64,000 nucleotides of DNA from Lutimaribacter_A marinistellae (GTDB lineage Bacteria > Pseudomonadota > Alphaproteobacteria > Rhodobacterales > Rhodobacteraceae). Within the stretch, counting starts at the first letter, position 1. Each line of letters opens with the position of its first letter. Both the position numbers and the translations under genes were made by a program. This document shows, in pieces, positions 31,941 to 42,103 of the stretch. The DNA lies in the NCBI RefSeq assembly GCF_042648365.1, contig NZ_JBHRXI010000029.1:3503-67502 (forward strand), read 5' to 3'. The notes beneath the pieces were generated by a model. It was not told the origin of the DNA. It saw only the letters and a list, made by a program, of their open reading frames with translations, and did no database searches.

Positions 31941-32025
31941 TTTTCGTCGATTTCCGATGCGCTTTGCCGGACGATAGTGCCGAGGGTCGCAGCATGCGTG
32001 CCATGCGGTTGACGGGGAGAGTGTA

Positions 32026-33279
32026 ATGCGGTTTTCGGGCCTTAGGGTTCTCAAGGAAGGTTTGACCGGCAACCGGGGCTGGACGCCGCACTGGCGCGAT
32101 CCGGAACCCAAGGCGGACTATGACATCATCATCATCGGCGGCGGCGGTCATGGCTTATCGACCGCTTACTACCTTGCCAAGGAACATGGCCTGACGAACG
32201 TGGCTGTCCTTGAAAAGGGGTATCTCGGCGGCGGAAATGTAGGGCGCAATACGACGATCGTGCGGGCCAATTACTTTCTGGATGGCAATTCGCAGTTCTA
32301 CTCGCATTCTCTCAAGCTGTGGGAAGGGCTCGAAGAAGACCTGAATTACAATGTGATGCATTCGCAGCGGGGCATTATCAACCTGTTCCACTCCGACGGT
32401 CAGCGCGATGCGGCGGCGCGGCGAGGCAACATGATGCTAAGCCAAGGCGACGACGCGGTGCTTTTGGGCCGGGATGAGCTTCGCGATATGCTGCTCTATC
32501 TGAATTATGACAATCTGCGGTTCCCCATTTACGGTGGCCTGTACCATCCACGCGGCGGTACGGCCCGTCATGACGCGGTGGCATGGGGTTATGCACGCGG
32601 CGCCGACAGCCGCGGTGTCGACCTTATCCAGAATTGCGAAGTGACCGGGATCGATATTTCAGATGGTCGTGTCACAGGCGTTCAGACCACACGCGGAGCG
32701 ATCCGGGCCAAGAAGGTTGCGATGGTCGTCGCGGGCCGGTCCAGCCAGGTCGCGGCGATGGCGGGGATGCACCTACCGATCGAAAGCCATGTCCTGCAGG
32801 CGTTTGTCACCGAGGGGCTGAAACCTTGCATCGATCATGTCGTGACCTTTGGCATGGGCCATTTCTACATCAGCCAGTCCGACAAGGGCGGTCTCGTGTT
32901 TGGCGGTGACATCGACTTTTATGCGTCCTATGCCGCACGCGGAAACCTTCCCGGAGTTGAAAGTGTGATGGAGGCAGGTGTGGCCTTGATGCCGATGATC
33001 GGAAAGGCCAGGGTTCTTCGCAGTTGGGGCGGCATCATGGACATGTCGCCTGACGGCTCGCCGGTTATCGACAAGACGCATATCGACGGGCTCTATCTCA
33101 ATTGTGGGTGGAACTATGGCGGGTTCAAGGCTGTGCCGGGCTCGGGTCACGTCTTTGCCCACCTGATCGCGACCGGACAGTATCACGAGAATGCCACCGG
33201 CTTTCGTCTCGACCGGTTTCGCACCGGGCGTGGCATTCTCGACGAAGAGGGCAAGGGCTCTCAACACAACCTGCATTGA
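32026..33279 (+). CDS. soxB: Sarcosine oxidase, beta subunit
   Basis: 417 residues. The FAD-binding start YDIIIIGGGGHGLSTAYYLAKE (about 32-53), GGNVGRNTTIVRANYF and the C-terminal NCGWNYGGFKAVPGSG are those of heterotetrameric sarcosine oxidase beta, which demethylates sarcosine to glycine with formaldehyde (or methylene-THF) and hydrogen peroxide. GGGGAGAG lies before ATG 32026. First of the soxBDAG operon; the order matches characterised operons, although no glyA, folD or purU follows here. Confidence 0.97.
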   Translation: MRFSGLRVLKEGLTGNRGWTPHWRDPEPKADYDIIIIGGGGHGLSTAYYLAKEHGLTNVAVLEKGYLGGGNVGRNTTIVRANYFLDGNSQFYSHSLKLWEGLEEDLNYNVMHSQRGIINLFHSDGQRDAAARRGNMMLSQGDDAVLLGRDELRDMLLYLNYDNLRFPIYGGLYHPRGGTARHDAVAWGYARGADSRGVDLIQNCEVTGIDISDGRVTGVQTTRGAIRAKKVAMVVAGRSSQVAAMAGMHLPIESHVLQAFVTEGLKPCIDHVVTFGMGHFYISQSDKGGLVFGGDIDFYASYAARGNLPGVESVMEAGVALMPMIGKARVLRSWGGIMDMSPDGSPVIDKTHIDGLYLNCGWNYGGFKAVPGSGHVFAHLIATGQYHENATGFRLDRFRTGRGILDEEGKGSQHNLH

Positions 33280-33333
33280 TCGGCGGAGAGCGGCGATGAC
33301 GAATTTCAAAGGCGAGATGCAGGGGGTGCTGGC

Positions 33334-33597
33334 ATGAGAATTACCTGTCCGCTCTGCGGTGAGCGCGATCGACGCGAGTTCACCTACAAGGGTCATGCCA
33401 TTGAACTGAACCGGCCTTCTCCGGACGCGGGTGAAGATGCATGGGATGCCTATGTCCACACTCGCGAGAACCCGGCAGGCACAACCCGTGACCTTTGGTA
33501 CCACGAAGGTGGATGCGGCGCTTGGCTCGTCGTCACCCGCGATACCGTAACGCATGAGGTCATTGAAACCGAACTGGCGAGGGAGACAGCGCGATGA
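33334..33597 (+). CDS. soxD: Sarcosine oxidase, delta subunit
   Basis: 87 residues, typical of SoxD. Zinc ligands are visible: CPLCGERDRREF near the N terminus, then His and Cys in YHEGGCGAWL. It caps the tetramer and binds Zn. It overlaps soxA by ATGA at 33594-33597. An ATG at 33334 is the only sensible start. Confidence 0.96.
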   Translation: MRITCPLCGERDRREFTYKGHAIELNRPSPDAGEDAWDAYVHTRENPAGTTRDLWYHEGGCGAWLVVTRDTVTHEVIETELARETAR

Positions 33598-36527
33598 GGA
33601 TCGAGGGCAAAGGCCTGATCGACCGGTCGCAGCCGGTCAATTTCAGTTTCGACGGTCGTAAACTCCAAGGATTTGCTGGCGATACACTGGCGTCAGCCCT
33701 GCTGGCCAATGAAGTGCGTGTCATGGGCCGATCCTTCAAGTATCACCGCCCGCGTGGCGTTCTGACTGCTGGAAGTGAAGAGCCGAACGCTCTTGTCACC
33801 ATAGGTGAGGGCGCGGCACGGGATCCGAACATTCGCGCCACGGTGCAGGAGATCTTTCCCGGCCTTGTAGCGCGCAGCCAAAATCGCTGGCCATCGCTCG
33901 ACCTGGATCTGCTGTCGGTCAATGATCTGTTCGCGCCGTTTTTGGGGGCGGGCTTTTACTACAAGACTTTCATGTGGCCTCGGGCGTTCTGGGAAAAGCT
34001 GTATGAACCGGCGATACGTCGCGCTGCTGGACTGGGAGCGCTTTCGGGACAACCTGACCCGGACACTTATGAAAGAGCTTGGGCGTTCTGCGACCTGCTG
34101 GTGATAGGGGCGGGACCCGCGGGGCTCATGGCTGCGCTCGCTGCGGGGCGGGCCGGGTTGGATGTGATCCTTGCCGATGAAGGCTCCCGGATGGGGGGGC
34201 GCCTTTTGGCCGAGGTCGAAGAGGTCGATGGCAAGCCCGGGCATGTCTGGGCGGACGATGTTTTGTCCGAACTTGCAGGGATGGATAACGTTCGGCTCAT
34301 GACCAGAACAACCGTGGTCGGGGCCTATGACCAGGGTACCTATGCCGGTGTCGAGCGTGTCCTGCACCATACCGGCGAGCGTCCCAAGGGCGCCCCGGTC
34401 GAGACGTTTTGGCGGATCGTGGCAAAGCGCGCGATTCTGGCGGCAGGCGCTTTGGAGCGTCCGGTCGCGTTTCGGGATAACGACCGCCCGGGGATCATGA
34501 CGGCTGGCGCGCTGCGGGCTTACCTCAACCGCTGGGGTGTTAGCGCAGGAGAGCGTGTGACCGTTTTCGGGAACACGGACGATATCCACCGGACAGCGCG
34601 CGATCTAATGGCGGCGGGCGTTCACGTGGCTGGGGTCATAGACTCTCGCCATGATGGACCCGAGGCAAAGGAATACCCGGTCTGGCGCGGGGCCATGGTG
34701 TGTGGCAGCACCGGGCGAAAAGGGCTTGAAAGTGTGAAAATCCGGCTGCCGGGTCGGGAAGAAAGCATTCAAACCGACTGCCTCGCAATGACAGGTGGGT
34801 GGAACCCGTCGGTGCATCTGACTTGCCACATGAACGGGCGACCCGAATGGCGCCGCGACATTGCGGCCTTTGTGCCATCGCCAGATGCCGTACCGGGATT
34901 GCGGGCAGTCGGTGCTGCGAACGGGCGCTTTTCGACGTTCGGCTGTTTGCAAGAGGGTCTCGCCGCTGCCAAGGAGGTTGCATCGGATCTTGGTCGCGAG
35001 TCTCCGGATATGGAGGCACCGCGCGCCGAGGACGGCTCGTACGATATCACACCTCTCTGGACGGTTCCGGGCAAAGGGCGCGCGTGGCTCGATTTCCAGA
35101 ATGATGTCACTGTGAAAGATGTTCGGCAGGCCGCACGAGAGAATTTCCGTTCCGTCGAGCACATGAAGCGCTACACGACGCAGGGTATGGCGACGGACCA
35201 GGGCAAGAACTCCAACGTCGCGGCCCTGGCAATCCTGGCGGACGCAACAGGACGTGATATTCCCGAGACGGGGACAACGACATTTCGCCCGCCATATTCA
35301 CCCGTTGCTATTTCGGCCATGGGTGCCGGCGCTGATGGCATGGGGTTCAAACCCCAACGCTTCACGACCTCGCACGAGGCATCGGTCGCTCGTGGCGCGC
35401 CAATGATCGAGGCGGGTTTGTGGTATCGCCCAAGCTATTTCCCGCGCGATGGTGAACCGACTTGGCGCGAGGCCTGCGACCGCGAGGTGCGCATGGTTCG
35501 GGAAAGCGTCGGCGTCTGCGATGTTTCAACATTGGGCAAGATCGACATCCAGGGGGCAGACGCGGGGAAATTTCTGGATTTCGTCTATACGAACATGTTT
35601 TCAACCCTGAAACCCGGCCGGGTACGATATGGCCTCATGCTGCGCGAGGACGGTCATGTCATGGATGACGGCACAACCGCGCGGTTGGGTGACGAGCACT
35701 ACTTGATGACCACGACGACCGCCGCTGCCGGCGAAGTGATGCGGCATCTGGAGTTCGTGCATCAGGGGCTGCGACCCGATCTGGACGTGGCTTTCACCTC
35801 CGTCACGGAGCAATGGGCCCAGTTCGCCGTCGCTGGTCCGAAGTCACGCGAATTGCTCAACGGGATTTTGGAAAGACCGCTGACAGATGCCGATTGGCCC
35901 TTCATGGCTTGCGGAGAAGTTTCGGTTCTCGGCGTGGCGGGACGGTTGTTCCGGATCTCCTTCTCCGGTGAACATGCCTACGAGATCGCCGTACCTGCGC
36001 GCTATGGTGCCAGCCTTTTCGATATCCTTACCAAACGTGCCGAAAAACTGGGTGGCGGGCTCTACGGCATGGAGGCCCTGAACGTGCTGCGCATCGAGAA
36101 GGGCTTCATCACTCATGCGGAGATACATGGCCGCGTTACGGCGTTCGATGTCGGTATGGAGCGGATGGTGTCCGCGAAAAAGGACTGCATTGGCAAGACC
36201 ATGGCGCATCGGCCGGGACTGCTGGAGGAGGGGCGCGAGCGCTTGGTCGGGTTGAAGCCGGTTGATTCCAACGGACAGCTTTTGTGCGGAGCGCATCTTT
36301 ATGGCGAAAAGGATGCGGCCAAGCGAATGAACGATCAGGGATACGTGACCTCGGTCGCGAATTCTCCTGCATTGGGCAGCATGATCGGTTTGGGTTTCTT
36401 GCGTCAGGGAATGGCGCGCAAAGGAGAGATCGTAAAAATGGTTGATGGTCTGCGCGGGGTCACCACACTGTGCGAGGTCGTCGAACCTGTCTTCTTCGAC
36501 CCCGAGGGAGGGCGTGTCCGTGGATAA
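33594..36527 (+). CDS. soxA: Sarcosine oxidase, alpha subunit
   Basis: 977 residues, full length. An N-terminal 2Fe-2S-like ferredoxin fold domain (FDGRKLQGFAGDTLASALLAN; no Cys cluster) is followed by the NAD/FAD region (LVIGAGPAGLMAALAAGRAG, about 170-190), and the C-terminal third is a glycine-cleavage T-protein/aminomethyltransferase domain (about 600-970) that transfers the methyl carbon to tetrahydrofolate. It starts inside the soxD stop codon and overlaps soxG by 8 bases. Confidence 0.97.
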   Translation: MRIEGKGLIDRSQPVNFSFDGRKLQGFAGDTLASALLANEVRVMGRSFKYHRPRGVLTAGSEEPNALVTIGEGAARDPNIRATVQEIFPGLVARSQNRWPSLDLDLLSVNDLFAPFLGAGFYYKTFMWPRAFWEKLYEPAIRRAAGLGALSGQPDPDTYERAWAFCDLLVIGAGPAGLMAALAAGRAGLDVILADEGSRMGGRLLAEVEEVDGKPGHVWADDVLSELAGMDNVRLMTRTTVVGAYDQGTYAGVERVLHHTGERPKGAPVETFWRIVAKRAILAAGALERPVAFRDNDRPGIMTAGALRAYLNRWGVSAGERVTVFGNTDDIHRTARDLMAAGVHVAGVIDSRHDGPEAKEYPVWRGAMVCGSTGRKGLESVKIRLPGREESIQTDCLAMTGGWNPSVHLTCHMNGRPEWRRDIAAFVPSPDAVPGLRAVGAANGRFSTFGCLQEGLAAAKEVASDLGRESPDMEAPRAEDGSYDITPLWTVPGKGRAWLDFQNDVTVKDVRQAARENFRSVEHMKRYTTQGMATDQGKNSNVAALAILADATGRDIPETGTTTFRPPYSPVAISAMGAGADGMGFKPQRFTTSHEASVARGAPMIEAGLWYRPSYFPRDGEPTWREACDREVRMVRESVGVCDVSTLGKIDIQGADAGKFLDFVYTNMFSTLKPGRVRYGLMLREDGHVMDDGTTARLGDEHYLMTTTTAAAGEVMRHLEFVHQGLRPDLDVAFTSVTEQWAQFAVAGPKSRELLNGILERPLTDADWPFMACGEVSVLGVAGRLFRISFSGEHAYEIAVPARYGASLFDILTKRAEKLGGGLYGMEALNVLRIEKGFITHAEIHGRVTAFDVGMERMVSAKKDCIGKTMAHRPGLLEEGRERLVGLKPVDSNGQLLCGAHLYGEKDAAKRMNDQGYVTSVANSPALGSMIGLGFLRQGMARKGEIVKMVDGLRGVTTLCEVVEPVFFDPEGGRVRG

Positions 36528-37065
36528 GCTGACAGCAAAGGCCGCCTGCGCCGGGTTGCTGCCTCTCAGCATCGGCGACGTCACGCTGACTGAGGAGCCG
36601 CAATCCGTTCTGACGGTACTGACCTCGCGAAAAGGTCGCGCCACCGATGCCGCGACGGCCCTGGAGATATCCCATGGCGTCAAATGGCCGAAGCCGGGGC
36701 GCGCGAATTTCGGGTCTAGGATTTCTGCCATCTGGTTCGGGCATGACGAAGTCCTGATAAAAGGCGAGGCACCCGACAAGCATCTGAAAAAAGAATGCTT
36801 TCTCGTGGATCAATCCGATGCCTGGGCAGTAGTTCGCATGGAGGGAGACCAGTGCGAGGACGTGCTGGCCAGACTTGTACCCATGGATCTTCGTCCAGCT
36901 GCATTCTCTCGTGGTCAGACCGCCCGAACGCAGCTTTTTCATATTTCGGTTTCGATCACGCGATTGCCTGACGATGCTTTTTTGATCCTCGCTTTCCGTT
37001 CGATGGCGGCCAGTCTGGTTCACGACTTGAAAACGGCGATGGAAGCCGTGGCAGCGCGAGGGTAA
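36520..37065 (+). CDS. soxG: Sarcosine oxidase, gamma subunit
   Basis: 181 residues from a GTG at 36520, chosen because GAGGGAGGG lies 9 bases before it; a GTG at 36514 is too close to that site. The sequence (LTEEPQSVLTVLTSR ... QSDAWAVVRMEGDQCEDVLARLVPMDLRP) fits the SoxG family, a diverged partial T-protein fold. It completes the four-subunit enzyme. Confidence 0.95.
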   Translation: MDKLTAKAACAGLLPLSIGDVTLTEEPQSVLTVLTSRKGRATDAATALEISHGVKWPKPGRANFGSRISAIWFGHDEVLIKGEAPDKHLKKECFLVDQSDAWAVVRMEGDQCEDVLARLVPMDLRPAAFSRGQTARTQLFHISVSITRLPDDAFLILAFRSMAASLVHDLKTAMEAVAARG

Positions 37066-37102
37066 GGTGCGGCTCGCACCAGACCGATTCAGGAGATGCC
37101 GC

Positions 37103-37399
37103 ATGATCCGCCTTGCCCTTGTTGCCGCCTTGCTGACCAGCCCCGCGCTTGCCGCCGACACCAAGAGCGAGAGTTGTGCCTACCAGTCGCAGGTCGTCGC
37201 CGCCATCCAGCAGGCGCGGCTTGACCGTGTAAAGGAACGTGACGTGCCGGCGGCCGTGGCTGCGACCAACCCGACATGGCCCGAAAACTACAACGCAGCG
37301 ATTCCGCTGATCGCGCCTTGGGTCTATGAGCAGAAAATGAAGACGATCCGCACCAAGGACCTGTCGGCAGCTTGGCTTGACCTCTGCATGAAGCAATAA
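37103..37399 (+). CDS. Small exported protein of unknown function
   Basis: 98 residues. A signal peptide of about 18 residues (MIRLALVAALLTSPALAA, cleavage after ALA) precedes a soluble helical protein with two Cys (CAYQSQ... and LDLC near the end) that could form one disulfide. AGGAGATG-type ribosome site. It lies 37 bases after soxG and may be the last gene of that transcript. No family recognised. Confidence 0.78.
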   Translation: MIRLALVAALLTSPALAADTKSESCAYQSQVVAAIQQARLDRVKERDVPAAVAATNPTWPENYNAAIPLIAPWVYEQKMKTIRTKDLSAAWLDLCMKQ

Positions 37400-37476
37400 T
37401 CCGATTGCGGCTTTGCGGGCGTGGGCAGGCGTCGCTCCTGCTTGGCGCGCGCCGCTCTTTGTGACAAGTTCAGGTC

Positions 37477-39429
37477 ATGTCCCTACCACCCGGGTTTCTT
37501 GATGAGCTGCACAGCAGGACCAGCCTTGCCTCCGTCGTGGGCCGCAAGGTCATGTGGGATGCGCGGAAATCGAACCAGGGAAAAGGTGACCTATGGGCGC
37601 CTTGTCCCTTTCACCACGAAAAAACGGCGTCTTTTCACGTCGATGATCGTAAGGGATTCTATTATTGCTTCGGTTGCCACGCCAAGGGTGACGCGCTTTC
37701 CTTCGTGAAGGAGACAGAGAATGTCTCGTTCATGGAGGCGGTAGAGATCCTAGCCCGCGAAGCTGGCATGGAGATGCCTCAACGCGATCCGAAGGCGCAG
37801 GAAAAACTGGATCGCCGCGCTCAGCTGGCCGAAATCATGGAGCAGGCGGTTCAGTTCTTTCGCCTGCAGTTCAAGACCGTGGCTGGCAGTGCGGCACGGG
37901 ACTATGTGGCGCGGCGCGGCCTAGATACCGCCGCTCTGGACCGGTGGGAGATCGGGTTCGCCCCGTCCGGATGGCAGAACTTGTGGGATCACCTGCGTGC
38001 CAAGGGCGTGGCAGAGGACCTGATAATTGACGCGGGCCTTGGCAAGCCATCGTCCAAGGGTGGAAGGCCATATGACACGTTCCGCAACCGCATCATGTTT
38101 CCCATTCGGGACGTGCGAGGACGGTGTATCGCCTTTGGCGGTCGGGCGATGGACCCGGACGACAACGCAAAATACCTCAACTCTCCGGAAACGCTGTTGT
38201 TCGATAAGGGCCGGAGCCTGTACAACCACGGCCCGGCCCGGCAGGCAGCGGGTCAAGGCCAGCCGCTCATCGTGGCCGAAGGCTACATGGATGTCATTGC
38301 TTTGGCCGAGGCGGGCTTTGGCGCTTCGGTGGCTCCATTGGGAACCGCGATTACCGAACACCAGTTGCAGTTGCTGTGGCGGATCGCGGATGAACCCATC
38401 ATAGCCCTAGATGGCGACACGGCGGGTATGCGGGCCGCGATGCGTGTGATCGACCTCGCTCTGCCTATGCTCGAGGCTGGCAAGTCGATCCGCTTCGCTC
38501 TCATGCCTGAAGGCAAGGACCCGGACGATTTGCTGCGGGCCGAAGGGGCCAAAGCGGTCGAGGCAGTCCTTGATGCGGCAATCCCGATGGTGCGTTTGCT
38601 TTGGCAGCGAGAGACCGCAGACAAGGTCTTTGACAGCCCGGAGCGAAAAGCTGCCCTGGATAAAGCTTTGCGGGAACGGATCAAGCAGATCAAGGACCCG
38701 TCTATCCGGGCCCACTACGGTCAGGAAATAAAGGATCTGCGCTGGCAGCTATTCCGCCCGCAGCGCAATCAGTCACAATGGACGCCACAGGGTAAGCGCG
38801 GGAAATGGGCGCCGCCACCTGTTGCCAGCCCTGAAACTCGCGCGTCGATCTTGGCCAGCAAGGGCGAGGACACGCTCGTCCGGGTCCGTGAGGCGGTCAT
38901 TCTCGCGACGGCCATATTGACCCCGCAGGTCATTGTGCATTTTGAACATCAGATTGAGGAGCTGGAATGCCGAGACGCGGATTTCGCAGCTCTGCGCGAT
39001 GTGATCCTCCGACACGGGATCGATGATCCACTGTCACTGCAAGAACGCATTCGCGAAACACATGGCGATGGTCCCCTTGAAAAGCTGATGTCGCTTCGCC
39101 ATGTGGCTATCAGCCCGTGTGTGCGCAGACCAGGCGATGTAGAGCTGGCCGAAATGACGCTGGCGGAGGAACTCGCAAAACTAAACGCGCAACGGGGGCT
39201 GACGGCAGAGATCGCCGAAGCCGAGGAGGACTTGGACGGGTCGACGGACGAAGCTGTGACCTGGCGTCTCAAGGAGGCGGCCGAGGCACGCAACCGCGCG
39301 CATCGCAGCCAGAACGAGGATCGCGCGGTATTCGAGGTTGCCGAAAACGGGGCCCGAATCGACCGTAGCGAACGCGAGGCATTCGAGGCGATCATGGCCG
39401 GAATCAACTTCGCGCGGAAGCGCCCGTAG
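37477..39429 (+). CDS. dnaG: DNA primase
   Basis: 650 residues. The N-terminal zinc ribbon has Cys/His ligands in CPFHHEKTASFHVDD and YYCFGCHAKG (about 42-68). The TOPRIM core includes IVAEGYMDVIAL (about 268-279) and IALDGDTAGMRAA (about 309-321). The C-terminal helicase-binding region is long, acidic and helical. It makes RNA primers at the replication fork. Followed by rpoD in the classic dnaG-rpoD order; rpsU is not upstream. The ribosome site is weak (CAGGTC). Confidence 0.97.
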   Translation: MSLPPGFLDELHSRTSLASVVGRKVMWDARKSNQGKGDLWAPCPFHHEKTASFHVDDRKGFYYCFGCHAKGDALSFVKETENVSFMEAVEILAREAGMEMPQRDPKAQEKLDRRAQLAEIMEQAVQFFRLQFKTVAGSAARDYVARRGLDTAALDRWEIGFAPSGWQNLWDHLRAKGVAEDLIIDAGLGKPSSKGGRPYDTFRNRIMFPIRDVRGRCIAFGGRAMDPDDNAKYLNSPETLLFDKGRSLYNHGPARQAAGQGQPLIVAEGYMDVIALAEAGFGASVAPLGTAITEHQLQLLWRIADEPIIALDGDTAGMRAAMRVIDLALPMLEAGKSIRFALMPEGKDPDDLLRAEGAKAVEAVLDAAIPMVRLLWQRETADKVFDSPERKAALDKALRERIKQIKDPSIRAHYGQEIKDLRWQLFRPQRNQSQWTPQGKRGKWAPPPVASPETRASILASKGEDTLVRVREAVILATAILTPQVIVHFEHQIEELECRDADFAALRDVILRHGIDDPLSLQERIRETHGDGPLEKLMSLRHVAISPCVRRPGDVELAEMTLAEELAKLNAQRGLTAEIAEAEEDLDGSTDEAVTWRLKEAAEARNRAHRSQNEDRAVFEVAENGARIDRSEREAFEAIMAGINFARKRP

Positions 39430-39541
39430 GGCGTTTTCCTAAGGAATAGGTAGAGAAATTTGGGTACACGGGTGGCCGAATCAGCTCAGAGCGCTAATGA
39501 TTCGGACGCAACGAATCGCCCCATCCCTGCAGGAGCACTGA

Positions 39542-41533
39542 ATGGCCGCCAAGGATAACACCGAGGAACGCAAACCTGAGGATCAGGAGCAGGAAATCTC
39601 GCTAGACATGAGCCAGGCTCAGGTCAAGAAGATGATCGCCGAGGCTCGCGAGAAAGGATACATCACCTACGATCAGCTCAATCAGGTTCTGCCGCCCGAT
39701 CAGGTCAGCTCCGAGCAGATCGAAGACGTGATGTCGATGCTGTCCGAAATGGGCATCAATATCATCGAAGATGAAGAGGCCGAGGAAGAAGAGCAGAAAG
39801 GCACGACCGACCTTGTGACCACGGAAGGCGCACGGGAGGTTGCGGTTGCGGGTCAGCAGACCGAGAAACTGGACCGCACCGATGACCCGGTGCGTATGTA
39901 CCTGCGCGAGATGGGGTCCGTTGAACTCCTCAGCCGCGAGGGCGAAATTGCCATCGCCAAGCGGATCGAGGCAGGCCGGAACACGATGATCGCGGGGCTT
40001 TGCGAAAGCCCCCTGACATTCCAGGCGATTACCATCTGGCATGACGAACTCTTGTCCGAAGAGATCCTGCTGCGCGATGTCATCGACCTTGAAGCGACGT
40101 TCGGCAACCAACTGGATGAAGACGGCGACGTCGACGAACCGGTGGTCGATCCGTCCGCCGTGCAGACAGCCAAGCCCGCCAACAAGGACGAAGGCCCGGA
40201 ACTGGATGCTGACGGCAACCCGATCGCCAAGGAAGACGATGACGAGGATGACGATCAGGCAAACATGTCGCTTGCTGCGATGGAGGCCGCGCTCAAGGAT
40301 CAGGTGCTTACCACGCTTGAGCGGATTTCGAACGATTTTGCCCAACTGAGCGAGATGCAGGACAGTCGAATCTCGGCAACCTTGAACGAGGATGGGACGT
40401 TCAGCTCCGATGATGAGGCGAAGTATCAAGCGCTGCGCTCCGAAATCGTCGTGCTCGTGAATGGGCTGCATCTGCACAACAACCGCATCGAAGCCTTGAT
40501 TGACCAGCTCTATGGCATCAATCGCCGCGTGATGCAGATCGACAGCGCGATGGTGAAGCTTGCGGACCAGGCACGCATCAATCGTCGCGAATTCGTCGAG
40601 GCCTATCGCGGGCGCGAGCTTGATCCGAACTGGCTGGCTGAAATGTCCGAGAAGCCCGGACGCGGCTGGCAGGCGTTCATCGAACGGTCGTCGGACAAGG
40701 TCGAGGAACTGCGTGCCGACATGGCGCAGGTGGGCCAGTATGTTGGCCTGGACATCAGCGAATTCCGCCGGATCGTTCAGCAGGTCCAGAAGGGTGAGAA
40801 AGAGGCACGTCAGGCCAAGAAGGAAATGGTCGAGGCGAACCTGCGCCTGGTGATTTCCATCGCCAAGAAATACACTAACCGCGGCCTGCAATTCCTTGAT
40901 CTTATTCAGGAAGGGAACATCGGCCTTATGAAGGCGGTGGACAAGTTCGAGTATCGTCGGGGCTACAAGTTCTCGACCTACGCGACTTGGTGGATCCGCC
41001 AGGCGATAACGCGGTCGATCGCAGATCAGGCGCGCACGATCCGCATTCCTGTGCACATGATCGAAACGATCAACAAACTGGTACGCACCGGTCGCCAAAT
41101 GCTGCACGAAATCGGTCGCGAGCCGACGCCGGAAGAATTGGCAGAAAAGCTGCAGATGCCGCTGGAAAAGGTCCGCAAGGTGATGAAGATCGCCAAGGAA
41201 CCGATCTCTCTCGAAACGCCCATCGGGGACGAGGAAGACAGCCAGCTTGGCGATTTCATCGAGGACAAGAATGCCGTGCTGCCATTGGACAGCGCCATTC
41301 AAGAAAATCTCAAGGAGACGACGACACGCGTTCTTGCATCGCTCACGCCTCGCGAAGAACGGGTATTGCGGATGCGATTTGGTATCGGGATGAACACTGA
41401 CCACACTCTGGAAGAGGTCGGCCAGCAATTCAGCGTGACCCGTGAACGTATCCGGCAGATCGAAGCCAAAGCGCTTCGCAAGCTCAAGCATCCTAGCCGC
41501 TCGCGCAAGCTACGTTCTTTCCTCGATCAGTGA
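39542..41533 (+). CDS. rpoD: RNA polymerase primary sigma factor (sigma-70)
   Basis: 663 residues. Region 1.1 lies at about 15-75, region 1.2 at about 115-150 (DPVRMYLREMGSVELLSREGE), an acidic non-conserved insert at about 195-240, region 2 at about 430-500 (NLRLVISIAKKYTNRGLQFLDLIQEGNIGLMKAVDKF ... STYATWWIRQAITRSIADQ), then regions 3 and 4 ending in FSVTRERIRQIEAKALRKLKHPSRS. GGAG lies before ATG 39542. Housekeeping sigma, alternative partner to EcfG. Confidence 0.98.
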   Translation: MAAKDNTEERKPEDQEQEISLDMSQAQVKKMIAEAREKGYITYDQLNQVLPPDQVSSEQIEDVMSMLSEMGINIIEDEEAEEEEQKGTTDLVTTEGAREVAVAGQQTEKLDRTDDPVRMYLREMGSVELLSREGEIAIAKRIEAGRNTMIAGLCESPLTFQAITIWHDELLSEEILLRDVIDLEATFGNQLDEDGDVDEPVVDPSAVQTAKPANKDEGPELDADGNPIAKEDDDEDDDQANMSLAAMEAALKDQVLTTLERISNDFAQLSEMQDSRISATLNEDGTFSSDDEAKYQALRSEIVVLVNGLHLHNNRIEALIDQLYGINRRVMQIDSAMVKLADQARINRREFVEAYRGRELDPNWLAEMSEKPGRGWQAFIERSSDKVEELRADMAQVGQYVGLDISEFRRIVQQVQKGEKEARQAKKEMVEANLRLVISIAKKYTNRGLQFLDLIQEGNIGLMKAVDKFEYRRGYKFSTYATWWIRQAITRSIADQARTIRIPVHMIETINKLVRTGRQMLHEIGREPTPEELAEKLQMPLEKVRKVMKIAKEPISLETPIGDEEDSQLGDFIEDKNAVLPLDSAIQENLKETTTRVLASLTPREERVLRMRFGIGMNTDHTLEEVGQQFSVTRERIRQIEAKALRKLKHPSRSRKLRSFLDQ

Positions 41534-41559
41534 CGATCCTCGTTGCTATGGAAAACACC

Positions 41560-41590
41560 AAGGCGGCCCGGCGTGGCCGCCTTTTGTTTT
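41560..41590 (+). terminator. Intrinsic terminator of rpoD
   Basis: A 9-bp stem (AAGGCGGCC 41560-41568 with GGCCGCCTT 41575-41583), CGGCGT loop, followed by TTGTTTTT. Confidence 0.93.
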
Positions 41591-41694
41591 TGCCGTTTTT
41601 CGGCGGCGCATCGGTTGTGAACTACCGTGTGGCTGGAACATCTTGCCCAAGCGCGCGGTTGGAATAAGATCAGGCAACGATAGGGAGGTTTGGC

Positions 41695-42075
41695 ATGGTA
41701 TCCAAGATCACGCGTCATCTTGCACTTATCGCCGCGGTCTTTGCGGGTTCAGCGCATGCAGCGACGGTCTATACGGTTGAGCCTGCTTCGATAGCCGGCG
41801 ATGACGTCGTCATAGCTGGCGTCCCAAACCGTGCGGCCTTCTGGTGTGCCGCTGGGCGGTATGCACTGAATACGCTGGGCTATTCCACCGGAACACAGAT
41901 ACTGTTGCTGGATGTCGAGGGTCGGCAGGAGATATTGACCGACGCCATCCGTGCACGCTTCATCGTAAATCCCCGGCGCCATGGGATTCTGCCGATCGGG
42001 GCCGGCGCAAATATGCATGTTCTTGTTGAGGGCGACTATATGACTGCGGGTGTGGCGGTGGCGTCCTGTCAATGA
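41695..42075 (+). CDS. Small exported protein, paralogue 1
   Basis: 126 residues. A signal peptide of about 22 residues ends in AHA. The mature part contains NRAAFWCAAGRYALNTLGYSTGTQILLL and ends VAVASCQ, so two Cys may form a disulfide. It resembles the next gene in spacing (a WC motif followed by an Ala/Leu helix, a beta strand and a C-terminal Cys). GGGAGG lies before ATG 41695. No family recognised. Confidence 0.75.
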   Translation: MVSKITRHLALIAAVFAGSAHAATVYTVEPASIAGDDVVIAGVPNRAAFWCAAGRYALNTLGYSTGTQILLLDVEGRQEILTDAIRARFIVNPRRHGILPIGAGANMHVLVEGDYMTAGVAVASCQ

Positions 42076-42103
42076 ACCGACTGTTGGAAAAGGAGCGAGG
42101 TTG

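Noticed and set aside
39470..39541. tRNA-like segment before rpoD
   Set aside because: A short D-arm-like stretch is visible but no acceptor, anticodon or T stem can be paired.
39602..41491. 629-codon open frame on the minus strand opposite rpoD
   Set aside because: rpoD is unmistakable on the plus strand. The opposite frame is open only because GC-rich codons of rpoD rarely give stops in that phase; its translation has no recognisable domain.
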